From contig NC_084592.1 in NCBI RefSeq assembly GCF_033807715.1, forward strand, positions 1,653,501 through 1,717,500: DNA of 64,000 nucleotides. The letters are read 5' to 3'. Under the pieces are notes generated by a model. That model made no database searches. It saw only the letters and a list, made by a program, of their open reading frames with translations, and had not been told where the DNA came from. Below are positions 30,117 through 40,647 of the stretch, piece by piece. The position numbers and the translations under genes were made by a program. This DNA is from Cololabis saira (Eukaryota; Chordata; Actinopteri; Beloniformes; Belonidae). The stretch's first letter is position 1. Every line of letters starts with the position of its first letter.

Positions 30117-30604
30117 CGGCTGATGCGCTGGGAGCGCGGAGTCAGCGTTACACCGACGCTGTTAGGGGTGTGGTTTTCTAGGACCCAAGTGCAGGAGAGA
30201 GAGGGAGGCCAGAGGCAGGAGTTCTCAAAAAACAAAGGGTTTAATTCCAAAAAGGCAAAAACAAAGCGCTGCAGAGCAGGATCAAAAAACACAAAAAACC
30301 AGGAACAGGAAAAACGACGAGGAGACATGAAGGGAGAACCAGTACAGACCGACAGGGAACCAAGGAATGACAAGACAAGATATACTGAGGGGATAACGAG
30401 ACATGACGAGACACAGGTGCAGACACAATCAGGGCAGATGGGACACAGGCGGGGCAAGACAGAACTGAAACTAAAACTGGGAGGAAGTGTCAAACCCTGA
30501 CAGACGCAGAATTACGGCGTAGAGTACGCGGCGACATGCACCGTACGGCGTACCCTACGCCGTAGGCTCTGCGTCGATTTAACGCGGAACCATAATTCAT
30601 GCTT
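30117..30604. mobile_element. MITE family M1, copy 2 (split)
   Basis: The right part (30,503-30,604) carries GCGTACCCTACGCCGTAGGC, CTCTGCGTCGATTTAACGCG and GAACCATAATTCATGCTTT, matching copies 1 and 3. The left part ends AGCGTTACACCGACGC before the inserted TG...CA unit. The left terminus is diverged. Confidence 0.7.
30160..30502. mobile_element. Solo-LTR-like unit (343 bp, TG...CA, 5-bp TSD)
   Basis: Starts TGTTAGGGGTG and ends AAACCCTGACA, giving the short inverted repeat TGTYAGGG typical of LTR ends. It is flanked by GACGC at 30,155-30,159 and 30,503-30,507. Its interior (GGACCCAAGTGCAGGAGAG, CAGACACAATCAGGGCAG) resembles the larger unit at 54,680-55,265. No coding. Taken as a solo LTR; it could also be a small non-autonomous unit. 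Confidence 0.72.
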
Positions 30605-32220
30605 TAGAAGAGCTGCGCTCCGGCTAACACCGGAGCGAGCTCCTGACACAGCTGCAGCTCGTCAGCTCATCTATGGAGACGTTAAAGAGCAGCATCTACC
30701 GCTAACTTCTCCTTTCATCAAGGCAGGGAAGAGTATGACCCAGGCCAGAATAGATGAATGTCACCATCAGTGACTAAGTTTGTGGCGTTGAACATGTTAC
30801 TGGACATTCTTGTGTAATTGCCACAAAATAATTTGTTGTATTTAGTTAATTTCTACAGAAGAATATTTATTGTATTATTATTTTATATTAAATACATATT
30901 TTATATTAAATAATTGTGTGGGGACCCCCTGGCACCATCGAGGAGCCCAAGGCTGGGGGCGTCTTAAGACCTCACTTATATTTTTTTCTTCAAAGATATA
31001 AAACAAAGTTGATACTAAAATTTTTTGTTCTCCTTTTTTCCAAATGAGAATCGATAAGAGAATCGATAAAGAATCGAATCGTTAAGCAGAATCGAAAATG
31101 GAATCGGAATCGGAAAAATCTTATCAATTCCCATCCTTAGCAGTGGAATAGCTAAACATTTCACACACTGAGCAGCAAGGGGGAGAAACAGTGGGAGAAG
31201 AGGAGACCATGCTAAGACGCAATACGTTACCCAATCTGCCACATCACCTGAAGCCTATGAACTGTCAATTATCCATCAAGCTCCACAATGATCATGTTAA
31301 CATTAAATCAGATAGATTTGTCAAGGACGTTTCTCTTGCGGGACGGGAGAAGAAACAAAATCAATGCATCTCTATCATTGTGCGGGCATGAATTCTCAGA
31401 GTTTTGGGGGAGTGGAACACACACGTTGCGGGTGCGGGCGGTAATGGTCAGAAATGCAGCGGGAGCGGGCAGGAGCAGGATGAAAAAAACAGTCCCGTGC
31501 AGGGCTCTAGTATGATGTTCTCAGGTCTACAAGCTTCCCCCTTTTACCTCCAAATGTAATGTTGGTCATTATGGTCAAACAGCTCCATTTTACTTTCATC
31601 CAAGCACAGGACAGGTCTCCAGAAGTTGAGGTTTTTGTAGTGGTGTCTTTCTGCAAACTGGCTTTTTTATGTGTCTTAAGGAGTCATAGCTTATTTCACA
31701 TTGAGTGGCTTTTCATCCCATATCAGTGCAGGACTTATTTAACTGTGGATAATGACTCTTTCTTACCAGCATCATCCACCATCTTCACAAGGTCTTTAGT
31801 TTTTGTTCTGGTGTTGATTGGCACATTTAGGACCAAAACACGTTCAGCTCTGGGACACAGAGCCCATCTCCTCCCTGAGTGGTGTTTGAACACTTGAGCA
31901 AGGCACCTTCAAACATCTGGAAATTGCACCCATAGATGAACCAGCCTTGTGGAGCTCCACAATTCTCTCCCTGACTTTTTGGCTGATTTATTTTGATTTT
32001 CCCGTGATTTCAAACAAGGAAGCAGAGTGTGCCTTTTATTACATGTTGTCAGTTAACTTATCAGGAGCTTCCAAACCCATGACATCATCATCTGGGCTTC
32101 CGCACGTTATTTAAAGACGGTACTTTTTGTGTATGTAAACTTTTGACCTCAAAGAAAGTAATATAAAATTCTCTAAGAAATTCTCTCTCTCATTATTATG
32201 GTATTTAGCAAAATGAAATA

Positions 32221-34149
32221 ATGTTGTTGATAAGTGTAATGCTTATTATGCCATCTGCCACAGCACGTGTGTGCCTGATTGGAAAGAAGCAGTAACCAAG
32301 CACCAGCCATCTAACTTCTGGGTTGGTGAGGAACTAAGATTTATTGCAGTTCCCCAACTGACCACTGAAGGCTGGCGTCAAAAGTGAGTCAGTTGTAACT
32401 GATGGTTTTTCCATTGTGTTTAGTCTATGGCTGTAGCTTGAATAAGCTCCAGAACTTGCATGCTAAATATCTGCCAGCCAGCCTCTGCTGAGTCTTTGGC
32501 GTTCATAAGAAGTCTGTAATGTGAATAACACCTTGTAAAAATGAGATTTCCAAAGACATATGATCTATAGTTTTTGATCTGCATCAAACTAGAAAGATAT
32601 ATAAAGTCATCTCACAGCTTTTAGCCATCCTTCAGTTCACAGTTCAATAAATTGTCTATAAATAAAAACAGCTAAAAACTGTGATTTTTTCTTGCAGCCA
32701 TACTGGTGGATATCCAGCCAAGATCATTTTAAAGCGCAACACAGTATCTTCTGAGTATCTAGCTCCAAGGCTTGAGGAAATTATTGGAACTGGCAAACTT
32801 CTCTTTTTATGAGTCTACTATGCAGAAATGGCTGAACAGACAGCCATGATAGAACACCACGGAGGAAGCCACTACTCTCCAAAAAGAAACAAACAACAAA
32901 AACAACCCATTTGTCAAAATGGTGCAAATAACCAGAACTGAATTTAAAAACCAGAAACCGGACAGGAAATGGGTAGAAAATAATACAGACTTGCGAAGAG
33001 GATGCAAGTCAGTACAGAGACACTCACAGGGGTTGACAAAACACAGGATTGGGTAAAGGAATTAAACAGGTCAATAAAAACTAAGAAGAGTCTTTCAAAA
33101 TACAACAGGAATTAATCAAAGTCAAAACCCAAAACCAATCTATGTAATGTGTATATAATGTCTAAAAAGAATTTAAAAACAAAACACTGGAATGAAGAGA
33201 AATAGAGCTGTGCATCCATATATTAGTCTTAACGATGCCCCTCAGGACTTCCGTAGTACTATTTTAATCACAGACAAAATTCACCAGAATGTTAAACATA
33301 TTTAACTTTTGTTTTTCAGTACCGTAGCTCCTAAACAGTTGGTAAAATTCAGAAAAATTCAAATTGTTTTGGAAACTAAAGGATGGGAGCTCTGATTGTG
33401 TAGGGTATGATAGTATGGTAAACATTTGCGAGGGAGTGAAGAGTTTTATTGAGTTATGGAGAACAATTTCTAACGTATTTGAGCTTTGATTTTAATAAAT
33501 AACATGTTTTTTTAGACTAAAAGCTGTTTTAAAAAGAAGTATACAAATGTTCTTCTTTTTTTTTTACAACTTTTACAACATGCCAAATCCCTAGTGTAGT
33601 GTGGAGTGTGCAATTTGGGGCTTTATATGCAACTGAAGAGGAACTGTTTCAGAGACGACCACATCAGTAAAAAGAAATGTCTGCACATTCATTATAAAAG
33701 ATGCAAAGAAAATTGAGAAAATAAAATAATATTGTATAACTTGAAAATTGACATTGAAAGCTGAAGTTATCTTGGAATAAAGAGGCAAAAGCACTCACTC
33801 ATTCACTTTCTCACTAATTACGTTTTTTATAATTCAAAAACCATGAAATCTAAACAAATGCAGATGATCTGAATACAATTATGTTAATCGGAGAGTAGGT
33901 TTTATATGATTTTAATATTTGTATTGCGCCAGATCACATCGGAATTAACTTATGGTTAGCTTTTTCATTAGAACAGGTCGTACCTTGTACTTTTATTAAA
34001 CAAACCAAATAACCTTCTGTTACTTTTGTTATTTACATTTCAGTGCCTATTTGGTTGTGCATTAACTTTTCTCCTTTGCGCTGTATCTTGCAAGGTGGAG
34101 TTTTGCACAAACCCATAAATGTGGGCTCATACACATCTAGATGACAGGG
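32221..34149. other. Unassigned AT-rich sequence
   Basis: Read on both strands without finding a coding segment, repeat terminus or tandem array longer than a few units. It may be genuine unique intergenic DNA. Confidence 0.45.
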
Positions 34150-34153
34150 GACC

Positions 34154-34679
34154 TGTTAGGTTTAAACAACATCAAACCCAGCTTTTAACAAAGAAAAACA
34201 CCAAAGACTTGGAAATGATTTTTAAGGCCTTCTGCGCAGAAGTGAAGCACCGTCGGAGCCCTGCCGAGCAACACGGCTCTCTGGCTCTCGACGAAATGCT
34301 TGCTGGGTCCTTCTTAGCAGGAGGTATTTATTTGAGAAACCGACAGGCGTCGGCTATGTTAAGACAACCAATGGAAGACAGTGGATGGACAATGGGAGGC
34401 AACAAACAGATAAACAGGACATTTCAGTTGAATAACAACTAATCTATGTTTTGCAGAGCAAACAGACATCCTTTCTGTTGAGGGTGTTCTAACAGAATTG
34501 TCCAACTGAAATGAGACAGTTGTGGACCAGCCCAAACCCCTGAGCAGTTTAGGGAGTGGCTGTTGTAACTGGTAACATGTGATAAGCAATTGTCTAACAC
34601 ACAGTCAGCTCTTCAAGCTGACCCGATTCTGTTTTTCATACGAACAAAACTTAATCCAAAAAGGTTGATTAACCTCACA
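34154..34679 (-). repeat. 3' LTR (minus orientation)
   Basis: Same length and sequence as the other LTR except for one substitution. It directly follows the purine-rich tract. Confidence 0.93.
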
Positions 34680-34692
34680 TTTCGCTCCTCTT
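34680..34692 (-). promoter_or_regulatory. Polypurine tract
   Basis: Minus strand AAGAGGAGCGAAA, purines except one C, immediately before the 3' LTR; the expected plus-strand primer site. Confidence 0.75.
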
Positions 34693-34706
34693 GTTCATAT
34701 GAAACT

Positions 34707-35190
34707 TCACAGAATGATACAGGTGATGAAAACACAGAAAAGTACAAAGACAGTGATGAACGGAATCGTAATCTCAGTCATTATGTCAGCATGACTCAGT
34801 AATGAAAAATTTCATTCCATCTCTCTCGGACTCCTCTCCAGTTTGTTGTCGCAAGTCAGTTTGGCTAGTCTTCTTCTTCAGGCCGTGGCTGGCGAGTAGG
34901 CATCAGTTGAGTTCTTCAGCGGACAAAGGTTTGAGTACCGTCCGACTTCCCGCACTACTCAAGCCTGGAATTTCTCTGCTAGCTTTCACTGCAACTGGTG
35001 AACGCAGTAGATCGTTCAGCAGCCTTTACTGCTGTTGGTGTCCTGATCTTGGACAGCAAAAGGGCCTGTCCTGACAGGTGATGACGTTTCACCACTCGAC
35101 TCAGGATCTGGTCACCCAGTTTCAGCAGTTCCTGCTTTAGGAGAGGGAGAGGAAGAAAACAGCAGCCTAACAAGAAGACGATTCTCATGT
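34707..35190 (-). other. Short hydrophobic frames next to the polypurine tract
   Basis: Two small minus-strand frames, 34,979-35,188 (69 codons) and 34,707-34,781 (24 codons), each contain one strongly hydrophobic stretch followed by charged residues or a stop. Their position just before the 3' LTR is where an envelope transmembrane segment would lie in a retrovirus-type element. They are separated by stops, so at most this is a decayed env remnant; it could also be chance. Confidence 0.25.
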
Positions 35191-35920
35191 ACAGTTCGAC
35201 TAATGGCAGTCATTCAGGCCATGGTTTTCCTTGAGCCTTAACTTAACATGCCATTAGTTCACTCCAAGTATGAAATCCATATGGATAACTTCAAATGGAT
35301 AGGTCCTTTCATGTTGTATCTGCAACATGTCGGAAAACTCCTACTAAAAAAATTTTTTAAAGGGTATTTAGTATTTAATCCTCATGATGTACCGTATGTA
35401 CCCTTTCTCCCTCCTGTTGAGCCATAGAAACTCCCTATGGCTCAACTTAGCCACCAGGGGGAACAGATTCCTTGGAAGCACCAGTTTGCTTCGCTCCAGA
35501 CAAAGGCCTTCTGAAATTACAGTAGCTAGTTGCAGTAGCACCTTCATTTAGCCAAATGCTTTTCTCTCTTTGTAAGAGCATTGTTTCGAATGTCAACAGT
35601 GGATAGAGGGGGGTCAGGACTACCTGAGTCCTGACTCCTCCCCAGATAAGTGGCCCTCCCACTTTTTGACCTCTGCATCCTGGCAAGTCGGCAGGTCTGA
35701 CTTTCTAGGGACAAGAGGTCTCTATGTCCTTCAAATCCCCCCTCCCATCACCAGATTAGATGGGGGCCGAACCTGTTAAATTCTGTCTCCCACCGTAGAT
35801 TAGACTACAGAATTTCTCATTGAAAAACGTTGTGGGTTATGATCTTATTAAAGTATCACCACACAAAAACTGTCAGTGCAGCAACTCTCCTGCAACGTAA
35901 ACAGTAGTCTTCAGTGAACT

Positions 35921-35951
<31 letters not shown>

Positions 35952-37996
35952 AATAAGTCATAGTCACAAAACGTCGGAATGAAAGGAATCATTCTATCAA
36001 ATAATTCCTTCTCAACTGTTGTTGAGCTCTATTTTCCCCAAATCAAAAGAAATGCCAGAAAATTGTCATAAAATTGTCAGAAAAATTGTCTCCAGATAAA
36101 TCATATAGTCTTCAGGAGATTCCTAATCTTCTGTTTGCATGCTGCAACGCAAATGCATGCTCTTCTTATGAAGACTCATAGAAGTCTTAAGAAAATTGTG
36201 GGATAAATTCCCATGCGTAAACTACACATAGACAAAAACCCACTAACATTAAACACTCACTTCAGATCATCTATATGTGGGTTTGTGTATCAGTGCAAAT
36301 GTGTAAATTATTTCCCCTCAAACTAAACTAACCAAACTCAATTGGTGCATTTCAGATTAACTCCCATCCTAAATGGTAACAACACTGATCACAAATGTAC
36401 ACATTTTCAGTGTGAATAGGCTAGTATGCACTCAAGAGTACTTATTTTCTAAAAAGATTGTACAACGGGTTTGTCTCTCCTCCATACAACCCTTCCTGTG
36501 TAAAATATCACTGACATACAAATGACAGTAGGCTCATGAACACACCCTTCCACTGTATTCTAAAAATACAGCAGCACTAATTTCATTGTACGAAACCCAT
36601 CCTCTGAAGCTGTCAATCATCAGTAGTGATTTCACAACAGACAGAGTAAGGACAAATGATTGATTTGTTTTACATTCATGTCACAAACAACCCAATCATT
36701 TTATCTCATGCTCGCAAATTGCAGGAATCCCATTTCCATACAATCCAAGTCAAATACAGTGTTACAAAAGTAATCTGCAAATTGAATGATGAATTAACCC
36801 AATTTAAAACTTCTATGATTCTATGCCCTCATTCAGGGCTTAGAATGATAGAACAAACTATATTATTCCATTTCTACGTCTCCTCCATAAGGAGAGCTTC
36901 TCACTTCTCAGCCTGCAGCCGCTCGTAAACCGGAGCATGCTTTCACACACACACACACACTCTCTCTGCAGCTTGGCCCTGCAAACTCTGCAGCTGTTTC
37001 ACAAGGTCTCATGAATACACACACACAGACAGTGTCTCTCACAAACACACACAGAGACACACAAACAGAGAGCTGCAGCTTGTCACACAGACACAGAGAG
37101 TCACACCCTGCTGCAGGCCCCACTTTTCCCCAACTTCACGTAGCTTTCTTTACCTTTTTCTTTCTTGCTAAACCTTGTCCCGTTTTGGACATTTAATCAG
37201 TTTTCTTTTAGTCTTAAATTAGTCCATTTACTTCTTTTTAAGTTTCGTGTATTATTATTTCGCAAGATTCTGTCTCCATTTTTAAATTTGAGGACGTCTC
37301 CCCATCAATTAAGCATCTTTTAGAGATTATTTAAGCATAAGTTTCAGCTTAACCACGCCTCTGCTATTTTTAGTCAGTTATTTTTCTTTCCTAAGTTTCT
37401 CTCAGAACACAAGTTTCCTTTTTCAACAGTTTGGTTTTAGCCTGATATTTAGTGAACAATTTAAATTTTTCCCCTCATATTTGGAAACCCCAAACATTGA
37501 ACAGACAGTTTCCTGTCATAAACATCAGACAAACATTAGACAAACATAAAACACAACCATTAAAAATCATTTCCAAATAGAAACCCCTTCTCGTAATTCT
37601 GTACTTTTAAAGTCCCAGACTTCAAAAGCCGGTGCCCGACCGAGTTAGATGTTGGTCTTACGCACTGCTCTTAGGCAGTATTTTTAGAGGCCCCTATGCC
37701 TTCTATAAAAATCGGGTCCCCGACCCGCCGCCAAACACCGTTTTCGCTAACCTCTTGTTAGTATACACAGAAATTTCACTCGTATTTTACACAAAAATAC
37801 ATCAATACCCTAAGTATTCAGTAAGAAGAGGTCTCACCAGTCCCTTAGTGCCTTCCCCTGGCTCGGAAATCTCGTCACCTGGACCGGAACAGCGCAAAAC
37901 CAAATCTGGGCCCGTTCCCGAAGTCGGAACGGCTGCATACAGCTTTCAGGTGGCCTCCTTTTGATCGTACGCCATTCCGATCGTCAGAGCTTGAGA
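34782..37996 (-). other. Interior of the LTR element, non-coding
   Basis: No gag, pol or integrase motif was found on either strand. A (TA)n run lies at about 35,922-35,948 and CA-rich simple sequence at 36,944-37,060. The stretch 37,620-37,990 next to the primer-binding site is the presumed leader. Confidence 0.6.
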
Positions 37997-38016
37997 TCTC
38001 GGGTTTCTCGGCACCA
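37997..38016 (-). promoter_or_regulatory. Primer-binding site, tRNA-Phe-like
   Basis: Minus strand TGGTGCCGAGAAACCCGAGA, four bases inside the 5' LTR. It matches the complement of the 3' end of vertebrate tRNA-Phe (TGGTGCCGAAACCCGGGA) apart from a two-base insertion and one change. The tRNA assignment is from knowledge of the tRNA sequence. Confidence 0.75.
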
Positions 38017-38020
38017 AAAA

Positions 38021-38546
38021 TGTTAGGTTTAAACAACATCAAACCCAGCTTTTAACAAAGAAAAACACCAAAGACTTAGAAATGATTTTTAAGGCCTTCT
38101 GCGCAGAAGTGAAGCACCGTCGGAGCCCTGCCGAGCAACACGGCTCTCTGGCTCTCGACGAAATGCTTGCTGGGTCCTTCTTAGCAGGAGGTATTTATTT
38201 GAGAAACCGACAGGCGTCGGCTATGTTAAGACAACCAATGGAAGACAGTGGATGGACAATGGGAGGCAACAAACAGATAAACAGGACATTTCAGTTGAAT
38301 AACAACTAATCTATGTTTTGCAGAGCAAACAGACATCCTTTCTGTTGAGGGTGTTCTAACAGAATTGTCCAACTGAAATGAGACAGTTGTGGACCAGCCC
38401 AAACCCCTGAGCAGTTTAGGGAGTGGCTGTTGTAACTGGTAACATGTGATAAGCAATTGTCTAACACACAGTCAGCTCTTCAAGCTGACCCGATTCTGTT
38501 TTTCATACGAACAAAACTTAATCCAAAAAGGTTGATTAACCTCACA
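38021..38546 (-). repeat. 5' LTR (minus orientation)
   Basis: Upstream LTR of the minus-strand element. On the minus strand it begins TGTGAGGTTAATC and ends TTTAAACCTAACA. It contains an ATTGG (reverse CCAAT) box and an AAATAAATACC segment about 190 bases from its end that could serve as TATA or polyadenylation signal. Confidence 0.93.
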
Positions 38547-38550
38547 GACC

Positions 38551-38984
38551 ACACTCACACCAGTGGACAACGCATGTCAAAATCACCAGAAAAGCAGACA
38601 AAAGCTGTGATATTGACTTTTGGTCAGTAAAAAAAAGCATGTGAATGCTACCTGTCTGCCTGTGTGTCTGTCAGTCTATCGCAGCACGGTGGCTTGGTAG
38701 TTGATACTGTGGCCTCACAGCAAGAAGGTTACTGCGGCTAGTTTTACAAAGGAGGTTCATCAAACTTAGTCAAAATACTATTCGGAGTCAAGAAACTCTG
38801 AGTTCTTGGTTTCAGCAACTGTGTTCAGTGTTGGTTCAGTCAACTCTGAGTATGTTGTGTCTGAGTTACTGCGCCTATAAAAAGCCATCATCAGTTGAGC
38901 TCCGATACGGTAATTCACTGTGGCAATGCATAGTAAGCGGAAGTGCAATCAAGTAATGAATACTAGCACATATTCAGACAAAAG
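38551..38984. other. Unassigned sequence between the LTR element and Tc1 copy
   Basis: No gene found. The phrase ACTCTGAGTTCTTGGTTTC and its inverted echoes near 38,770-38,860 might belong to an old DNA transposon terminus, but I could not pair the ends. Confidence 0.35.
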
Positions 38985-39402
38985 TGCAACACGCTTGTTG
39001 CAGTACAAGAAACCTGTCCACAACCTCAAACAGTCACACTCCAAACTCCTCTATGGCAGAGACCAAAGAGTGTCAAAGGACGTGAGAAACAAAATTGTAG
39101 ACCTGCACCAGGACCAGGACCAGGACTAGACCTGGACCAGGACTCAGACCTGCACCAGGCTGGGAAGACTGAATCTGCAATAGGTAGCAGCTTGGTGTGA
39201 AGAAATCAACTGTGGGAACAATTATTAGAAAATGGAAGACGTACAAGACACTGATAATCTTCCTCCATCTGGGGCTCCAAGATCTCACCCCGTGGGGTAA
39301 AAATGATCACAAGAACGGTGAGTAAAGATCCAGAACCACACGGGGACCTAGTGAATGACCTGCAGAGAGCTGGGACCAGAGTAACAAAGGAACCATCTGT
39401 TA

Positions 39403-40071
39403 TGGCCCTTTTGCACAAGTACTTACTGAGCCCGACTCGGCTCGTCACGCCTCTACCCGCCTCTACCCGTTTTGTCTCCGTTTGTTTTTCCACAGCCAGG
39501 GGAGAAGTGGGCAGGTTGGGGTGAAGCTGCTGTGACGTACTCGATTGCGCAACCGCTTTGTTCATGTCGGCGCTGATGAGAAATCAGCTGGAGCCGCGAG
39601 CGGCTGAGAGTAAAACAGTCCGTCTACATCCCTTTTTTAATTCTCTCGTCAGCACCAGGTTTATGAACATCTGCACCTCAGAGTTGGATCACCAAACAGA
39701 CGTTTGCGCTTTATAATAAAATCGCTGCGAGCCGCGGGTCGCTCTCGCCCTGACTCCCGCTTCCTGATTCAAACGTCTGACGGCCCCGCCCCCCGACTAA
39801 TCAGTGGCACGGAGGGTGATGACGGCCCCGCCCCCCGACCAATCAGTGGCGTGGAGGGTGATGACGGCCCCGCCCCCCGACCAATCAGTGGCGCGGAGGG
39901 TGGTGACGTCAGAAATAGTCCCTGCTCAGCCCGGTTAGAACCTCGGCAGAATGGTTACAGAAAGAGTATCGGCTTGGAGCGGCTCTACCGTCTCAGCCCC
40001 TAGTGCAAAAGCGCAAGATGGGGCTGTGGCGGGTAGAACCGAGCTGAGGTGGGACTAGTGCAAGAGGGCCA
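39403..40071. mobile_element. Harbinger-like MITE inside the Tc1 copy
   Basis: Termini TGGCCCTTTTGCACAAG and, from the other end, TGGCCCTCTTGCACTAG, with further inner complementarity (GAGCCCGACTCGGCTC versus CAGCTCGGTTCTACC). It is flanked by TTA (39,400-39,402) and TAA (40,072-40,074), a 3-bp TWA-type duplication with one difference, as for PIF/Harbinger. It splits the Tc1 transposase. No coding frame; the interior holds a tandem promoter-like array. Confidence 0.82.
39779..39906 (+). repeat. 42-bp tandem with GC box and CCAAT box (3 units)
   Basis: Three units of TGACGGCCCCGCCCCCCGAC plus CAATCAGTGGCGCGGAGGG. Each unit has a GC box (CCCCGCCCC) and a CCAAT-type element (CCAATCAG; the first unit has CTAATCAG). 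The array ends in GGTGACGTCAG, a CRE-like octamer. This is the architecture of a CpG-rich vertebrate promoter, though promoter activity is inference. Confidence 0.85.
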
Positions 40072-40647
40072 TAACACACTACGATCAGGGACTCAGATCC
40101 TGCAGGGCCAAGCGTTCCCCCTGCTGAAGCCAGGACATGTCCAGGCCCGTCTGAAGTTTGATAGATAGTATTTGGATGATGCAGAAGAGGATTGGGAGAA
40201 TGTTAAACGGTCAGATGAAATCAAAATAGAACTTTTTGGTAGAAACACAACTTGTCGTGTTTGGAGGAGAAAGAAAGTTGAGTTGCATCCAAAGAACACC
40301 AAACCTACTGTGAAGCATGGGGGTGGAAACATCATGGTTTGGGGATGTTTTTCTGCTAAAGGACCAGGACAACTGATCCATGTAAGAGAAAGAATGAATG
40401 TGGCCATGTATTCTGAGATTTTGAGTGAAAACCTCCTTCCATCAGCAGGGCATTGAAGATGAAACGTGGCTGGGTCTTTCATGACAATGATCCAAACACA
40501 TCATCCGGGCAACGAAGGAGTGGCTTCGTAGGAAACATTTCAAGGTCCTGGAGTGGCCTAGCCAGTCTCCAGATCTAAAACCCATAGAAAATCTTTGGAG
40601 GGAGTTGAAAGTCCGTGTTGCCCAGTGACAGCCCCTAAAACATCACT

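Larger units (their letters stand above)
29872..31139. mobile_element. hAT element B inside the L2 derivative
   Basis: Termini TAGGGATGGGAATCGA and TAAGGATGGGAATTGATA (other end, complement), with subterminal runs of GAATCGAT motifs. The exact 8-bp TSD GCAGTGGA lies at 29,864-29,871 and 31,140-31,147. No transposase frame. It contains MITE M1 copy 2 and a TG...CA unit. Confidence 0.9.
29325..31215 (-). mobile_element. Internally deleted L2-type LINE (ORF1 start fused to 3' UTR)
   Basis: On the minus strand the copy starts near 31,215 with the L2 ORF1 start (SPTVSPPCCSVCEMFSYS), matching the plus-strand copy at 50,699. It is interrupted by hAT element B, resumes with EDGKCLKCSLF-like codons and EARLSELEVQF at 29,770-29,870, then jumps near 29,728 directly into the L2 3' UTR (shared with 8,370 and 6,003) and ends in the (AATTG)n tail at about 29,330. 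All of ORF2 is missing. It is a SINE-like deletion derivative of an L2 LINE. Confidence 0.78.
28837..31509. mobile_element. hAT element A inside the Tc1 copy
   Basis: Termini TAGAGGGCTGCATTGGGA and, from the other end, TAGAGCCCTGCACGGGAC are imperfect inverted repeats. The 8-bp direct repeats GTATGGTG (28,829-28,836) and GTATGATG (31,510-31,517) flank it with one difference, and removing it rejoins the Tc1 transposase. Subterminal sequence is rich in GCGGGAGCGGG-type motifs. It has no transposase of its own and holds an L2 derivative and hAT element B. Confidence 0.85.
28160..32220 (-). pseudogene. Tc1-type transposon and transposase remnant, opened by nested insertions
   Basis: The left end CAGTTGAAACCAGAAGTTTA follows a TA at 28,158 and is a Tc1 terminus. 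A long inner inverted repeat links 28,262-28,330 (TTTTGCTAAATGCCACAATA) with 32,170-32,220 (TATGGTATTTAGCAAAAT). The outer part of the right terminus is lost. On the minus strand the transposase C-terminal half lies at 28,520-28,828: SSYIKGIMKKELYMGILRQ, FQMDNDPKNSAKMV (second catalytic Asp) and [14 protein letters not shown] (Glu). The N-terminal half continues beyond the insertion at 31,518-32,000, heavily mutated. The hAT element at 28,837-31,509 splits it with a TSD. Dead copy. Confidence 0.85.
34150..38550 (-). mobile_element. Young LTR retrotransposon without visible gag/pol
   Basis: Two 526-bp direct repeats (34,154-34,679 and 38,021-38,546) begin TGTTAGG and end CTCACA, and the whole unit is flanked by GACC at 34,150-34,153 and 38,547-38,550. 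A primer-binding site next to the right LTR and a purine tract next to the left LTR set the orientation to minus. By eye the LTRs differ at one base (G/A at 34,202 versus 38,076 region), so the insertion is recent. The 3,341-bp interior has no protease, RT, RNase H or integrase motif and no frame above about 110 codons. It is best described as a non-autonomous, LARD-like or gutted endogenous-retrovirus-type element, mobilised in trans. Confidence 0.9.
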
